A DNA stretch of 46,810 nt from Candidatus Avirikenella pullistercoris (GTDB taxonomy: Bacteria > Bacteroidota > Bacteroidia > Bacteroidales > Rikenellaceae). Made by a program: the position numbers and the translations under genes. The DNA lies in assembly GCA_018710935.1 (NCBI GenBank), contig DVIX01000043.1:1-46810 (forward strand), given 5' to 3'. The number at the start of each line of letters is the position of its first letter. The first letter of the stretch is position 1. A model generated the notes under the pieces. It worked only from the letters and a program-made list of their open reading frames with translations. It was not told where the DNA came from and ran no database searches. Below, in pieces: positions 19,002 to 27,431 of the stretch.

Positions 19002-19508
19002 ATGACAAAAATCGGAATTATATCAGACACTCACGGCTGTTTTGACAATAAATTAAAAGAATTTCTAAAAGATACAGACCAAATATGGCATGCCGGAGAT
19101 TTCGGTAACATATATATCGCAGACCAAATCGCTTCATTCAAACCTCTAATCGGAGTATATGGAAATATAGACGATTATACGGTACGTTTGGCTTATCCTC
19201 AATTTCAATTCTTTTCATGCGAAGAAATGAAAATCCTGATGACACATATAGGCGGATATCCCAAACGATATAATCCGGAATTAATGATAAAAATTAAAGA
19301 ATTAAAACCCGATATTGTGGTATGCGGGCATTCTCATATCCTCAAAGTAATGTTCGACAAAACTTTAAACCATTTACATATCAATCCGGGAGCTGCCGGA
19401 AATTACGGTTTTCATCCAGTCAGAACAGCCATACGAATTACTATCGACCAAAATACCGTTACAGATATGGAAGTCGGCGAATGGAAAAGGGAAGCGGCAA
19501 ACTATTAA
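19002..19508 (+). CDS. YfcE/MJ0936-type metallophosphoesterase
   Basis: A small (168 aa) calcineurin-like phosphodiesterase, cytoplasmic. Seen: all metal-binding motifs of the family in order, SDTHG (8-12), WHAGDFGN (about 31-38), GNIDDY (about 56), THIGG and CGHSHI near 105, with the C-terminal NPGAAGNYGFHP segment typical of the YfcE/MJ0936 group. Length matches the family (165-185). Substrate unknown; relatives cleave model phosphodiesters. It is followed after 15 bp by an outer-membrane protein gene, so the two are probably one transcript; the functional link is not obvious. Confidence 0.88.
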   Translation: MTKIGIISDTHGCFDNKLKEFLKDTDQIWHAGDFGNIYIADQIASFKPLIGVYGNIDDYTVRLAYPQFQFFSCEEMKILMTHIGGYPKRYNPELMIKIKELKPDIVVCGHSHILKVMFDKTLNHLHINPGAAGNYGFHPVRTAIRITIDQNTVTDMEVGEWKREAANY

Positions 19509-19523
19509 TATGTAATTATAAAT

Positions 19524-21386
19524 ATGAAAACTTTTCTGGCCATAGCAATTCTATTGCTTTGCTGTTGTCATTCCGTACCGGAAGTGGCCGGAAAAGAACG
19601 TAATCCCAAAAGGGAAAAAGAATTAAACATAAAACAAAAATATCCGGAAACGAATATCAAAAGGATATTTATTCCCTATAATGATGACCAGATATATTCC
19701 GATACTATCGAGTACGACTTATTAAGCAACCGTTTAGACACCACGAAAAGAATCAACCGTTGGATTCTATCTTCCCTAATTACGGTTCCGAGAATGGGAA
19801 CCCTGGAAAAAGAATCAGGTTATGATAAATTCGAAGGAAAGATAATCGACTCGATATATATTATCCGCACAATGCCATTCAATGAAGAAGAAGGCAGCAA
19901 TTTTACCAAGTGGGCACGCAAATTAGGCAATAATTTACATGTATTGACACGGGAAAAAGAGATACGGAATAACTTGCTGTTTCAAACCGGAGACCCCTTA
20001 AATCCCAACATTATGGAACGAAATGAAGTATTGTTGAGGAATTTAGCCTATATCTCCAATGCCCATTTCATAATTAAAGACATCGGAAATAACCGGGTTA
20101 TCGTCTACGTATATACAAAAGACAACCTGAGTTTGGGAGCTTCTTTAGAATACCACGGCCATAAAGACTCCTATTTCACGATATATGACGATAACTTTTT
20201 AGGCAGAGGTAATGAAATTTCTATAAAAGACCATTTTAATTGGGGTGAAAAGGATCTATTTAAAGCCGTAGAACTAAGTCATAACTTTTCCAATATTTGG
20301 GGGACATTCAATAACCTGCGTACAACTGCGGGAATCGGCAAAAATTTTTATGTTTTATCCATAGAATCAAATAAAGAATTCATCAAACCGACAGATTATG
20401 CCGGCGGTTTAAAATATGAAAAAAAACGCTTTGACGAACAACAGACATTAATAGACACTACCCTGAATGTACAAAGGCAATTAATGCATATCTGGATGGG
20501 AAAATCATTCCAGCTGAATAAAAAAGGGATGAGCCTCTATTTTTCCCTCAAATGGCAAAAACAGAACTTTTACGACCGTCCTGTAACAGCATCATTTTTC
20601 AATCCGTATTATCATAATAGTACAGGGCTTATCAGTTCTGTCGGTCTGTACAAAGAAAATTTTTATCGAGGAAATTTAATATACGGATTCGGTTATACCG
20701 AAGACATTCCTTACGGATTCCGCTTAGAACTCACAGGCGGATATAATTGGAACGAATACCGCAATATGCCTTATGCCGGTTTTAATATCGGTTGGGGACA
20801 TCGTACCCTTTTCGGATATATCAATACCGGTTTCAATGGCGGCACCTATTTTAACGAACAAAAAAAACTACAACAAACCGTTTTAAACTTGAATCTGTTT
20901 TACTTCTCTAATTTAATTCCATTACGCAGGGAATTTTCATTACGTCAATTTTTCCGTTTCGGGTATACTCATGGCAACCACATGCTTTTCGGAGAAAGAC
21001 AAAGCATAGCTTTTGCCGAAGACTATCGGATAAAAGGCGCATCTATCGACAAAAACGGGCTGACCCGAATGTATATAGCACCGGAAACCGTAATATTCAG
21101 CCCTTGGCATTTATGGGGTTTCCGTTTTGCCTTATACAGCTATTTAGATATGGGGATGTTAGGTATTAATAAAAATCCTTTCAAAAACGAGTTTTTCAGC
21201 AGTTTAGGAATCGGTATCAGAATCAAGAACGAAAACCTGGTATTCCGTACTATACAGATTCGTTTCTCCGTATTGCTTCGCAAAACCGATTATATCCACG
21301 GGAGCTGGTTCAATATCAACAACGAACAAAAATTAACGGCTCCCCGGTTTATCCCCAAAGAGCCGCAATTTATTGAATTCCGATAA
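19524..21386 (+). CDS. Omp85-like (BamA/TamA-related) outer-membrane beta-barrel protein, uncharacterised
   Basis: A 620-residue protein with an N-terminal signal peptide (MKTFLAIAILLLCCCHSVPEVAG). Seen: a basic spacer, then a POTRA-like module at about 110-200: GKIIDSIYIIRTMPF, TREKEIRNNLLFQTGDPLNPNIMERNEVLLRNLAYISNAHFIIKDI and RVIVYVYTKDN. From about 205 it is rich in alternating aromatic/hydrophobic beta strands with turn residues (SLGASLEYHGHKDSYFTIYDDNFLGRGNEI and many more), as expected for a barrel. Inference: an Omp85-superfamily protein with a single POTRA. The role (protein or lipid insertion) is unknown. The last strands end in FIEFR. Its 3' end lies only 4 bp from the convergent decarboxylase stop. 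Confidence 0.65.
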   Translation: MKTFLAIAILLLCCCHSVPEVAGKERNPKREKELNIKQKYPETNIKRIFIPYNDDQIYSDTIEYDLLSNRLDTTKRINRWILSSLITVPRMGTLEKESGYDKFEGKIIDSIYIIRTMPFNEEEGSNFTKWARKLGNNLHVLTREKEIRNNLLFQTGDPLNPNIMERNEVLLRNLAYISNAHFIIKDIGNNRVIVYVYTKDNLSLGASLEYHGHKDSYFTIYDDNFLGRGNEISIKDHFNWGEKDLFKAVELSHNFSNIWGTFNNLRTTAGIGKNFYVLSIESNKEFIKPTDYAGGLKYEKKRFDEQQTLIDTTLNVQRQLMHIWMGKSFQLNKKGMSLYFSLKWQKQNFYDRPVTASFFNPYYHNSTGLISSVGLYKENFYRGNLIYGFGYTEDIPYGFRLELTGGYNWNEYRNMPYAGFNIGWGHRTLFGYINTGFNGGTYFNEQKKLQQTVLNLNLFYFSNLIPLRREFSLRQFFRFGYTHGNHMLFGERQSIAFAEDYRIKGASIDKNGLTRMYIAPETVIFSPWHLWGFRFALYSYLDMGMLGINKNPFKNEFFSSLGIGIRIKNENLVFRTIQIRFSVLLRKTDYIHGSWFNINNEQKLTAPRFIPKEPQFIEFR

Positions 21387-21390
21387 TAAA

Positions 21391-23490
21391 CTACCTATAT
21401 TCAAAACGATCTAAAATATCGGCAGCTTTACCATGCATATTGACAATAAATTCTTCTAAATAATCTTTATTACGAGAAGTTGCCAATTCGTAAAATGGAT
21501 TCATCACTGTCGAGCGAAGAACAAAAAGACCTTCTTCTCGATAACTTTCCTTGTCTATACCTATCGATTCCAACATCCGGCTAATTGAATCGTATTTGTA
21601 AATCGAATCCAAAAAACGAGTCTTTGAAACAAAGAAATCAAAATCTTGTAATTTCCAATTATGCGTATTATTATTCCCTACGGACATCGTTTCATACAAT
21701 TTCTGATTCAATTGATTCAACTCCTTCAATCCGTAATGTCTATCTACACAGTACCCCATTTCCGTCTTTTCCATAGGAACCATAATATAACAAATGAGAT
21801 TCGTATCGGAATGGTGAATCGGCATAAATGTAAAATAGTGAAGATGTTCTTTTTGTCCTTTGTTATTCGCAGCAGCTTTTCCAGCATAATAATCAAAGAA
21901 AGCCAAATGTTCACGCATTAAGCGCTGCAATTTCTGAGTGCTAATCAACGTGCTCTTTATAATTTGTCCATGTCCGCTCAATTCCAAAGGAATCGTCTTA
22001 TGAGCAAGATAACAGGATGCTGCTGCAGCTCCAGGTTTAGACCCTTCCAATGTATAACTGCCTATATCCTCGACATGGAAAGACAAATCTGATTTAACAT
22101 CGTTTTGATTATCAAAAACATAAGGTGCATCCTGACGAATTAATTCTGTAACGATACCATTCTTAAACGATACCATTCCTGCCGGATAAGGAATATATCC
22201 TAATTTATGAGGGTCTATCGTAACCGAATCGGAGAACGGAAAGGCAAGGTAAGCCCGATAATTATTATCATCGTTTTCCCATATTAAATCTTTCACATTT
22301 TCTCCTTCCAACGGCTGATTGATGATTCTCCTGCATTTGTCCACCTTTTCCTCCATATTACCCGAAATATCATATCCGTTAAATAATGAACGGATATATC
22401 CACCCCATGCAGAATCGATATGGAACCAGAAAGAACGATTCTCTTCCTTATTCAACATCCGGCGAATTTCTTCAATCTTATGTAGCGGATCAACCGCCCC
22501 TTCTTCCGTCGTTCCGGCAATACCGACTACTGCTGCAATATATTTGTCTTTCGGACAATTATACAATCTCTCTTTCAGCAATGCACTATCCATTCTGAAA
22601 TTATTATCCACATCTACAACCTGCAAACTATCATGCCCATACCCCAATACATTAACCGCTTTATTCAAACTGTAATGAGCCGATGGAGATAAAAATAGTA
22701 CAGGTTCTATGCCGGTCTTTCTCAGAATCGAATACAATCCCCGTTCTATCACATTGAAATCACTCTCTTTTTGGAACGCTTTTATCCTAGCAGAAACGAC
22801 TGCAGGTTCTTCTCCATATTTCTCAATAACATGCGATATAAGGCGGCGTACCATACATATCGCATCGGAAGGTTCCAAATGCAACAATGTATAATAATCG
22901 CACTCCCGAATATCTTTCACCGTTCCATTCGGAGTCATGATGCGGAAATCCATCTTCTCACTTTGGCAATATTCCTGAATCTGTAAAGGAATATATTTAA
23001 CGGTACGGGCAGTCCACATCGCTTCAATATTAGCCACCGTACCTCCCGAAGTAATATGTGTCCACGAATTCTCCGCCTCATACCCCAACATTTTTGCCAC
23101 AATCTTTCCCACCTCTAATTCCAACGGAAATCCCGCAGGAGAAGATTCCCCACTGATATTATTAGCATTATACAAAAGCCCTGCAAAATATCCTACGACA
23201 CTCGGAAGCGTCTGTTCCGAGACCATATGGGCAATATATCTGGGAGAATAAATCGGATTCTGCGACTTAAATGATGCCAATATTTTATCCAGCTCATCAT
23301 TCAATGTATCGGTCATCAGTTCCTGCTCTCTAACCAACCGGCTGTTTATAACCACATTATCATCCGGAAAATAATTTCTTCGCCAATAAACATAATCACG
23401 GAAAATATACACCAGCATTTTTTCCCATGATTCATGATGTTCTGCTTTCGGTCCAAGAAACCATGCTGTATGGTCTGACATTTTGCTCAT
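21391..23490 (-). CDS. PLP-dependent group II decarboxylase, tyrosine-decarboxylase-like
   Basis: A cytoplasmic PLP enzyme of 699 residues. Seen: N-terminal FLGPKAEHHESWEKML and DYVYWRRNYFPDDNVVINS, resembling the start of the enterococcal tyrosine decarboxylase (TyrDC), then the PLP-binding region SGGTVANIEAMW, His272 (PSAHYSLNKA) which should stack on the cofactor ring, HIDSAWGGY with Asp359, and the PLP lysine Lys429 in DPHKLGYIPYPAG. Known: TyrDC turns tyrosine to tyramine and, in enterococci, L-dopa to dopamine. The exact substrate cannot be read from sequence. There is no amine/amino-acid antiporter next to it, as is normal in enterococcal tdc clusters. Starts at Met1 or Met4. It has 146 bp upstream to the next gene and no exact -7 box found. 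Confidence 0.75.
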   Translation of the reverse strand: MSKMSDHTAWFLGPKAEHHESWEKMLVYIFRDYVYWRRNYFPDDNVVINSRLVREQELMTDTLNDELDKILASFKSQNPIYSPRYIAHMVSEQTLPSVVGYFAGLLYNANNISGESSPAGFPLELEVGKIVAKMLGYEAENSWTHITSGGTVANIEAMWTARTVKYIPLQIQEYCQSEKMDFRIMTPNGTVKDIRECDYYTLLHLEPSDAICMVRRLISHVIEKYGEEPAVVSARIKAFQKESDFNVIERGLYSILRKTGIEPVLFLSPSAHYSLNKAVNVLGYGHDSLQVVDVDNNFRMDSALLKERLYNCPKDKYIAAVVGIAGTTEEGAVDPLHKIEEIRRMLNKEENRSFWFHIDSAWGGYIRSLFNGYDISGNMEEKVDKCRRIINQPLEGENVKDLIWENDDNNYRAYLAFPFSDSVTIDPHKLGYIPYPAGMVSFKNGIVTELIRQDAPYVFDNQNDVKSDLSFHVEDIGSYTLEGSKPGAAAASCYLAHKTIPLELSGHGQIIKSTLISTQKLQRLMREHLAFFDYYAGKAAANNKGQKEHLHYFTFMPIHHSDTNLICYIMVPMEKTEMGYCVDRHYGLKELNQLNQKLYETMSVGNNNTHNWKLQDFDFFVSKTRFLDSIYKYDSISRMLESIGIDKESYREEGLFVLRSTVMNPFYELATSRNKDYLEEFIVNMHGKAADILDRFEYR

Positions 23491-23636
23491 ATATATACGT
23501 TTTTATATTATTTAAAAATTAACTGATATTTCCTCTGGTTCGATGCAAATAACGGAAATAATTTTCAATATCCATGAAAAATATACGATTTTACAGGATA
23601 AAAACGGAGCGAGAAATGTTATGTGTTTTTTGGAAA

Positions 23637-24140
23637 TTAACGGATTCGGTCGAGCGAACGCACCAACATCTCATCCCGGATAATGCCTTTGAATGCCAAA
23701 TAGGTTAAAATAATACAGATAATCGGAAATATATCTACCAATGAATACCCTATGGGAGCCGCACTGTCCGCCATTGTCATATTCAATTCCTTCACGACAT
23801 CGCCCGCTTTGAAAAGATAATAAGCGACATATAACTGAAGTCCCAATTCCAATACCATCATCACGAAACAAAACCGAATCTGTACCCAACGATGGCGGTA
23901 AAGGAAAATATTAAAGAAAGAAATTATAAACGTTATCAATAATAAAATTCCCATATAAGGAGTAGAAACGACTTTCTGAGATGCCTCCGCCGTAACGCTC
24001 TTCAAGCCAAAAGGCATCATTTCAAGAGCTTCACTACTCCCATTAGAAAATACATCTATCGTAACGACAGGAAAGAAAAACATCAAAAAAAGCAAAACGG
24101 CTACAATCAAAAGATAGAGCGTCTGTATTCTCTGTATCAT
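23637..24140 (-). CDS. DUF4293 family membrane protein
   Basis: An inner-membrane protein of 167 residues with four predicted transmembrane helices (residues about 7-27, 57-76, 83-108, 134-155). Seen: start MIQRIQTLYLLIVAVLLFLM, which is the conserved N-terminus of this Bacteroidota family, and a short positively charged tail (VRSLDRIR). Function unknown. It starts 69 bp after the end of comEC and has its own promoter candidate and palindrome in that spacer, so it is probably expressed separately. Confidence 0.82.
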   Translation of the reverse strand: MIQRIQTLYLLIVAVLLFLMFFFPVVTIDVFSNGSSEALEMMPFGLKSVTAEASQKVVSTPYMGILLLITFIISFFNIFLYRHRWVQIRFCFVMMVLELGLQLYVAYYLFKAGDVVKELNMTMADSAAPIGYSLVDIFPIICIILTYLAFKGIIRDEMLVRSLDRIR

Positions 24141-24175
24141 AAAAATAATCTCTTTTTCTGTTTATACATATATCC

Positions 24176-24189
24176 CGGTAAATTTACCG
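24176..24189. promoter_or_regulatory. 14-bp perfect palindrome, possible operator of the DUF4293 gene
   Basis: CGGTAAATTTACCG is its own reverse complement. It lies just past the predicted transcription start of the DUF4293 gene (-7 box 24200-24207), a position where a bound dimeric repressor would block initiation. Which factor binds is unknown. Confidence 0.4.
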
Positions 24190-24199
24190 AACTGTTTTA

Positions 24200-24207
24200 C
24201 AAAACTA
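24200..24207 (-). promoter_or_regulatory. Bacteroidota -7 box for the DUF4293 gene
   Basis: The minus strand reads TAGTTTTG, an exact TAnnTTTG match 60 bp upstream of the DUF4293 start, ending 2 bp short of the comEC stop codon. Predicted start near 24193, with a leader of about 53 nt. Confidence 0.5.
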
Positions 24208-24209
24208 AT

Positions 24210-25709
24210 TCAATTATTTGTTTTCAACAACTGTTTTTCTTTAAAAGCCATATAAGAGATTTCAACAGCAATCATTATCAAAAAGATGGCAAAGAAACTC
24301 CAAAAAAGATCTGACAAATAAAACACTACCTCTTCTACTCCAGCACAAGGAAGTTGCAAAGTGATTTCAAGGAAATAATTAATTACATCAAAGGCAAAAC
24401 GAATGATAATGGAAAAAAATCCAACCGGAAAGGCCATATAACAAAGCGATGCAAACAAGATCACCGGCAGAAGCGTCGTTACCACAACATTGTTCAACAC
24501 CGATACAAATGAGAACTGTCCGAACGAATACAACGTAACCGGAGCCGTAAACAGTTGCACAACCACTGTAACAGCCACCGAAAAGAAAAGATACCGGAAA
24601 ACTCCATGCCGTATCCTTACAACTTGTTCTATTTTGGGAATAAAAAAGAGAATCGCCAGAACGGACAAATAAGAAAGCTGAAACCCTACATCGAAAAGCA
24701 ATGCAGGCCTAACCAACAATATCAGAAAAGCCGAAGCAAACAATATATTATAACGGTGCATTTCGCTATGTATCTCGCTTAACGAACCTACGGCAAAAAG
24801 AGAAAACATCAATGTCGCCCGACATACAGACGGTGAAAGCCCCGTTATAAAAGCATAACCCCAAAGCAATAAAATAATCAATACCGTTTTACATACTTTC
24901 ATACGGTACCATCTGTCCATAACTTTTAATAACAAATTAAAAAAGAGAAAAACAATTCCGACATGCAATCCAGAAATAGCAAGGACATGCGATATCCCTC
25001 CTTCCACATACATGTTCCGCACTTTTTTATCTACCTGTTCTCGTTCTCCGGCTATCATCGCCGACAAAATTCCCATGTCCTTTTGCGACAGTTCCAACCC
25101 GTTCAGGTGTTCCACACATCTTTGTTGTATATCGGAAGCCAACTGTTTCAACCCTTTGTATGGCTCCAGGTTGCGGGCTATCTCTATCTCATTCTCCTCA
25201 TAACAGATAGCCAATTGCGAATACCCTTTCCGTTCCAATGAAGCCCGATAACTATTCGCATCTATTTTATCCTTATTTATATCTTCAATATACGTTTTCA
25301 GGCGAATCGTATCATAACGATCCAGGAATGCCGAATATAAGGTATCCAGCTCCAACAAGATACGCCCTTTCCCCTCATGCACCGTTTTTTCTCCTGCTAC
25401 GGAATAAGCAATAAGCGAACATGATAGGTAATTCCGGCTTAAAAATTCATCCACCCGAAGCGTTGAAACCGTCATACATTCAGACGGCATTATTTTCGGC
25501 TCTCGTTCCCCGATACGCAATAATGCCCCAAGCAATACAATTACAACATATACTCGTAAAAACGATAACTTTCTAAAAAACAATAACACCAGAAATACCA
25601 AAGCAAACCACTCCATAACGATTCCTATGATAAAAGCCGTTGTTATCCGTACGAATGGAGCCAGCTTTATTTTCTCTATGATTTGTTCCCAGAAAGTATC
25701 TTGTGTCAT
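24210..25709 (-). CDS. comEC: ComEC/Rec2 family DNA-uptake channel protein (no C-terminal MBL domain)
   Basis: A polytopic membrane protein of 499 residues. Seen: an N-terminal membrane pair and a soluble DUF4131-type domain (about 75-190), then the Competence domain with YVEGGISHVLAISGLHVGIVFLFFNLLLK (about 228-256), LLLWGYAFITGLSPSVCRATLMFSLF, and four to five further membrane segments to the end. Known: ComEC forms the inner-membrane channel for single-stranded DNA during transformation. B. subtilis ComEC also has a C-terminal metallo-beta-lactamase domain; here the protein stops after the membrane domain, as in many Bacteroidota. It follows yifB after 21 bp. Confidence 0.9.
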   Translation of the reverse strand: MTQDTFWEQIIEKIKLAPFVRITTAFIIGIVMEWFALVFLVLLFFRKLSFLRVYVVIVLLGALLRIGEREPKIMPSECMTVSTLRVDEFLSRNYLSCSLIAYSVAGEKTVHEGKGRILLELDTLYSAFLDRYDTIRLKTYIEDINKDKIDANSYRASLERKGYSQLAICYEENEIEIARNLEPYKGLKQLASDIQQRCVEHLNGLELSQKDMGILSAMIAGEREQVDKKVRNMYVEGGISHVLAISGLHVGIVFLFFNLLLKVMDRWYRMKVCKTVLIILLLWGYAFITGLSPSVCRATLMFSLFAVGSLSEIHSEMHRYNILFASAFLILLVRPALLFDVGFQLSYLSVLAILFFIPKIEQVVRIRHGVFRYLFFSVAVTVVVQLFTAPVTLYSFGQFSFVSVLNNVVVTTLLPVILFASLCYMAFPVGFFSIIIRFAFDVINYFLEITLQLPCAGVEEVVFYLSDLFWSFFAIFLIMIAVEISYMAFKEKQLLKTNN

Positions 25710-25730
25710 TATGTATCGAGGTTATCCCGG

Positions 25731-27263
25731 TTAATATCCTTGTTCTCTATCGAAAGCCCTGTATTGAATAGCTTCCGACACATGAACAAAACTCAATACA
25801 TCGCTTTCTTCCAAATCGGCAATAGTACGGGCTACTTTCAATATACGATGATATGCCCTTGCACTCAAATTCATTTTTTCAATCGCCGCACACAATAATT
25901 CTCTGCTTCTCTTATCAATAACACAATACCGTTCTATCTGGCGAGTTCCCATCATTGCATTGGAATAAACAGAGGTTCCTTTAAAACGTTTTGCCTGAAT
26001 AGCACGTGCTTTTATTACTCTATCCCGTATTTCTGCACTACTTTCCCCTTTTGGTTTTTGCGATAAATCGGAAAATTCGACAGGCAATACTTCTACATGA
26101 ATATCTATCCGATCCAGAAGAGGCCCCGATATTTTACTCATATACCTTTTTATTTCTCCCGGTTTACAAGTACACTCTTTCGTAGGATGGGTATAGTATC
26201 CGCAAGGACATGGATTCATCGAAGCAATCAACATAAAATTAGCCGGATAACGAACACTGTATTTCGAGCGGGCAATAGTAATCTCCCTGTCCTCCAAAGG
26301 TTGCCGCATTACTTCCAATACAGAACGGGAATATTCCGGCAACTCATCCAGAAAAAGGATCCCGTTATGAGCCAACGATATTTCTCCCGGTTGAGGATTG
26401 CTTCCACCTCCGACCAATGCGACATTGGACACGGTATGATGAGGCGAACGGAAAGGACGTTTGGTCAACAAGCCGTTTTCCACCCCTATTTTTCCAGCAA
26501 CAGAATGAATTTTAGTCGTTTCCAATGCTTCCTCTATACTCATTAAAGGCATTATCGTTCCCATACGTTTCGCCAACATCGTCTTTCCTGCTCCGGGAGG
26601 CCCTATCATCAAAATATTATGACCGCCTGCCGCAGCTACCTCCAAGGCTCTTTTCGCTCCATCCTGTCCCCGTACATCGGAAAAATCTATATTAAAATCC
26701 GCATACTTATCATAAAACTCTGTTTCTATATCTATTGTAACCTGTTCCAATTTCCCCGTACCGTTAAAAAAATCGACTACCTCTTTCAAACTTTCCGCTC
26801 CATATACTTTTAATCCTTCGACCACCGCCGCCTCTTTTGCATTCCGACGAGGCAAAATAAACCCTTTAAAACCTTCCTCCTTTGCCTTCAACGCCATCGG
26901 AAGAGCCCCTCGGATAGGCATTAAGGAACCGTCTAACGACAACTCTCCCATAATCAAAAATTCAGAAAGATTTTCAGAAACTAATTGCTCCGTAGCTGCC
27001 AAAATCGTAACTGCAATAGGTAGGTCAAAATATGACCCCTCTTTTCTGATATTAGCCGGGGCCATATTGACGATTACTTTTTTCCCCGGTATTTTATATT
27101 TATTATTCTCAAATGCGGAAAAAATACGCTGTTGGCTCTCTCGCACCGCATTATCGGGCAGTCCCACAATAAACATCTGAACTCCCGGCGACACATTTAC
27201 CTCAATAGTAATCGTAATAGCATCAATACCTTGTAAAGTACTCCCGTAACTCTTAACCAACAT
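25731..27263 (-). CDS. comM: YifB/ComM Mg-chelatase-like AAA+ ATPase
   Basis: A 510-residue protein with an N-terminal ChlI/Lon-like S5 domain (residues 1-175; EVNVSPGVQMFIVGLPDNAVRESQQRI, IMGELSLDGSLMPIRGALPMA), the AAA+ module with Walker A GPPGAGKT at 221-228, Walker B ILFLDELPEY, and the family C-terminus with the Cys cluster CPCGYYTHPTKECTC and GPLLDRIDIHVEV. Known: Vibrio and Haemophilus ComM is a branch-migration helicase that helps integrate DNA taken up by transformation. Next to comEC here, which fits. Full length for the family (about 507). Confidence 0.92.
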   Translation of the reverse strand: MLVKSYGSTLQGIDAITITIEVNVSPGVQMFIVGLPDNAVRESQQRIFSAFENNKYKIPGKKVIVNMAPANIRKEGSYFDLPIAVTILAATEQLVSENLSEFLIMGELSLDGSLMPIRGALPMALKAKEEGFKGFILPRRNAKEAAVVEGLKVYGAESLKEVVDFFNGTGKLEQVTIDIETEFYDKYADFNIDFSDVRGQDGAKRALEVAAAGGHNILMIGPPGAGKTMLAKRMGTIMPLMSIEEALETTKIHSVAGKIGVENGLLTKRPFRSPHHTVSNVALVGGGSNPQPGEISLAHNGILFLDELPEYSRSVLEVMRQPLEDREITIARSKYSVRYPANFMLIASMNPCPCGYYTHPTKECTCKPGEIKRYMSKISGPLLDRIDIHVEVLPVEFSDLSQKPKGESSAEIRDRVIKARAIQAKRFKGTSVYSNAMMGTRQIERYCVIDKRSRELLCAAIEKMNLSARAYHRILKVARTIADLEESDVLSFVHVSEAIQYRAFDREQGY

Positions 27264-27368
27264 ATGTCATACTTTTTTTAGACATAAATATAATATATTC
27301 AGACAAACATCGCAATTATAATTTACGATAAAACAACCGAAAAGCAGATAACTGAAAATATTTATACC

Positions 27369-27417
27369 ATAAATAAGAAGGCGGAAAATGAGATTCATTT
27401 TCCGCCTTCTTATTTAT
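27369..27417. terminator. Strong bidirectional terminator hairpin
   Basis: Arms at 27369-27390 and 27396-27417 pair without mismatch over 22 bp around a 5-nt loop (AGATT), with GC core GGCGGAAAATG. It lies 15 bp past the end of the esterase gene (minus strand) and is A/T-rich at both bases, so it could work in both directions. It separates the esterase from yifB-comEC. Confidence 0.9.
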
Positions 27418-27431
27418 TCGATTATTTTTCT

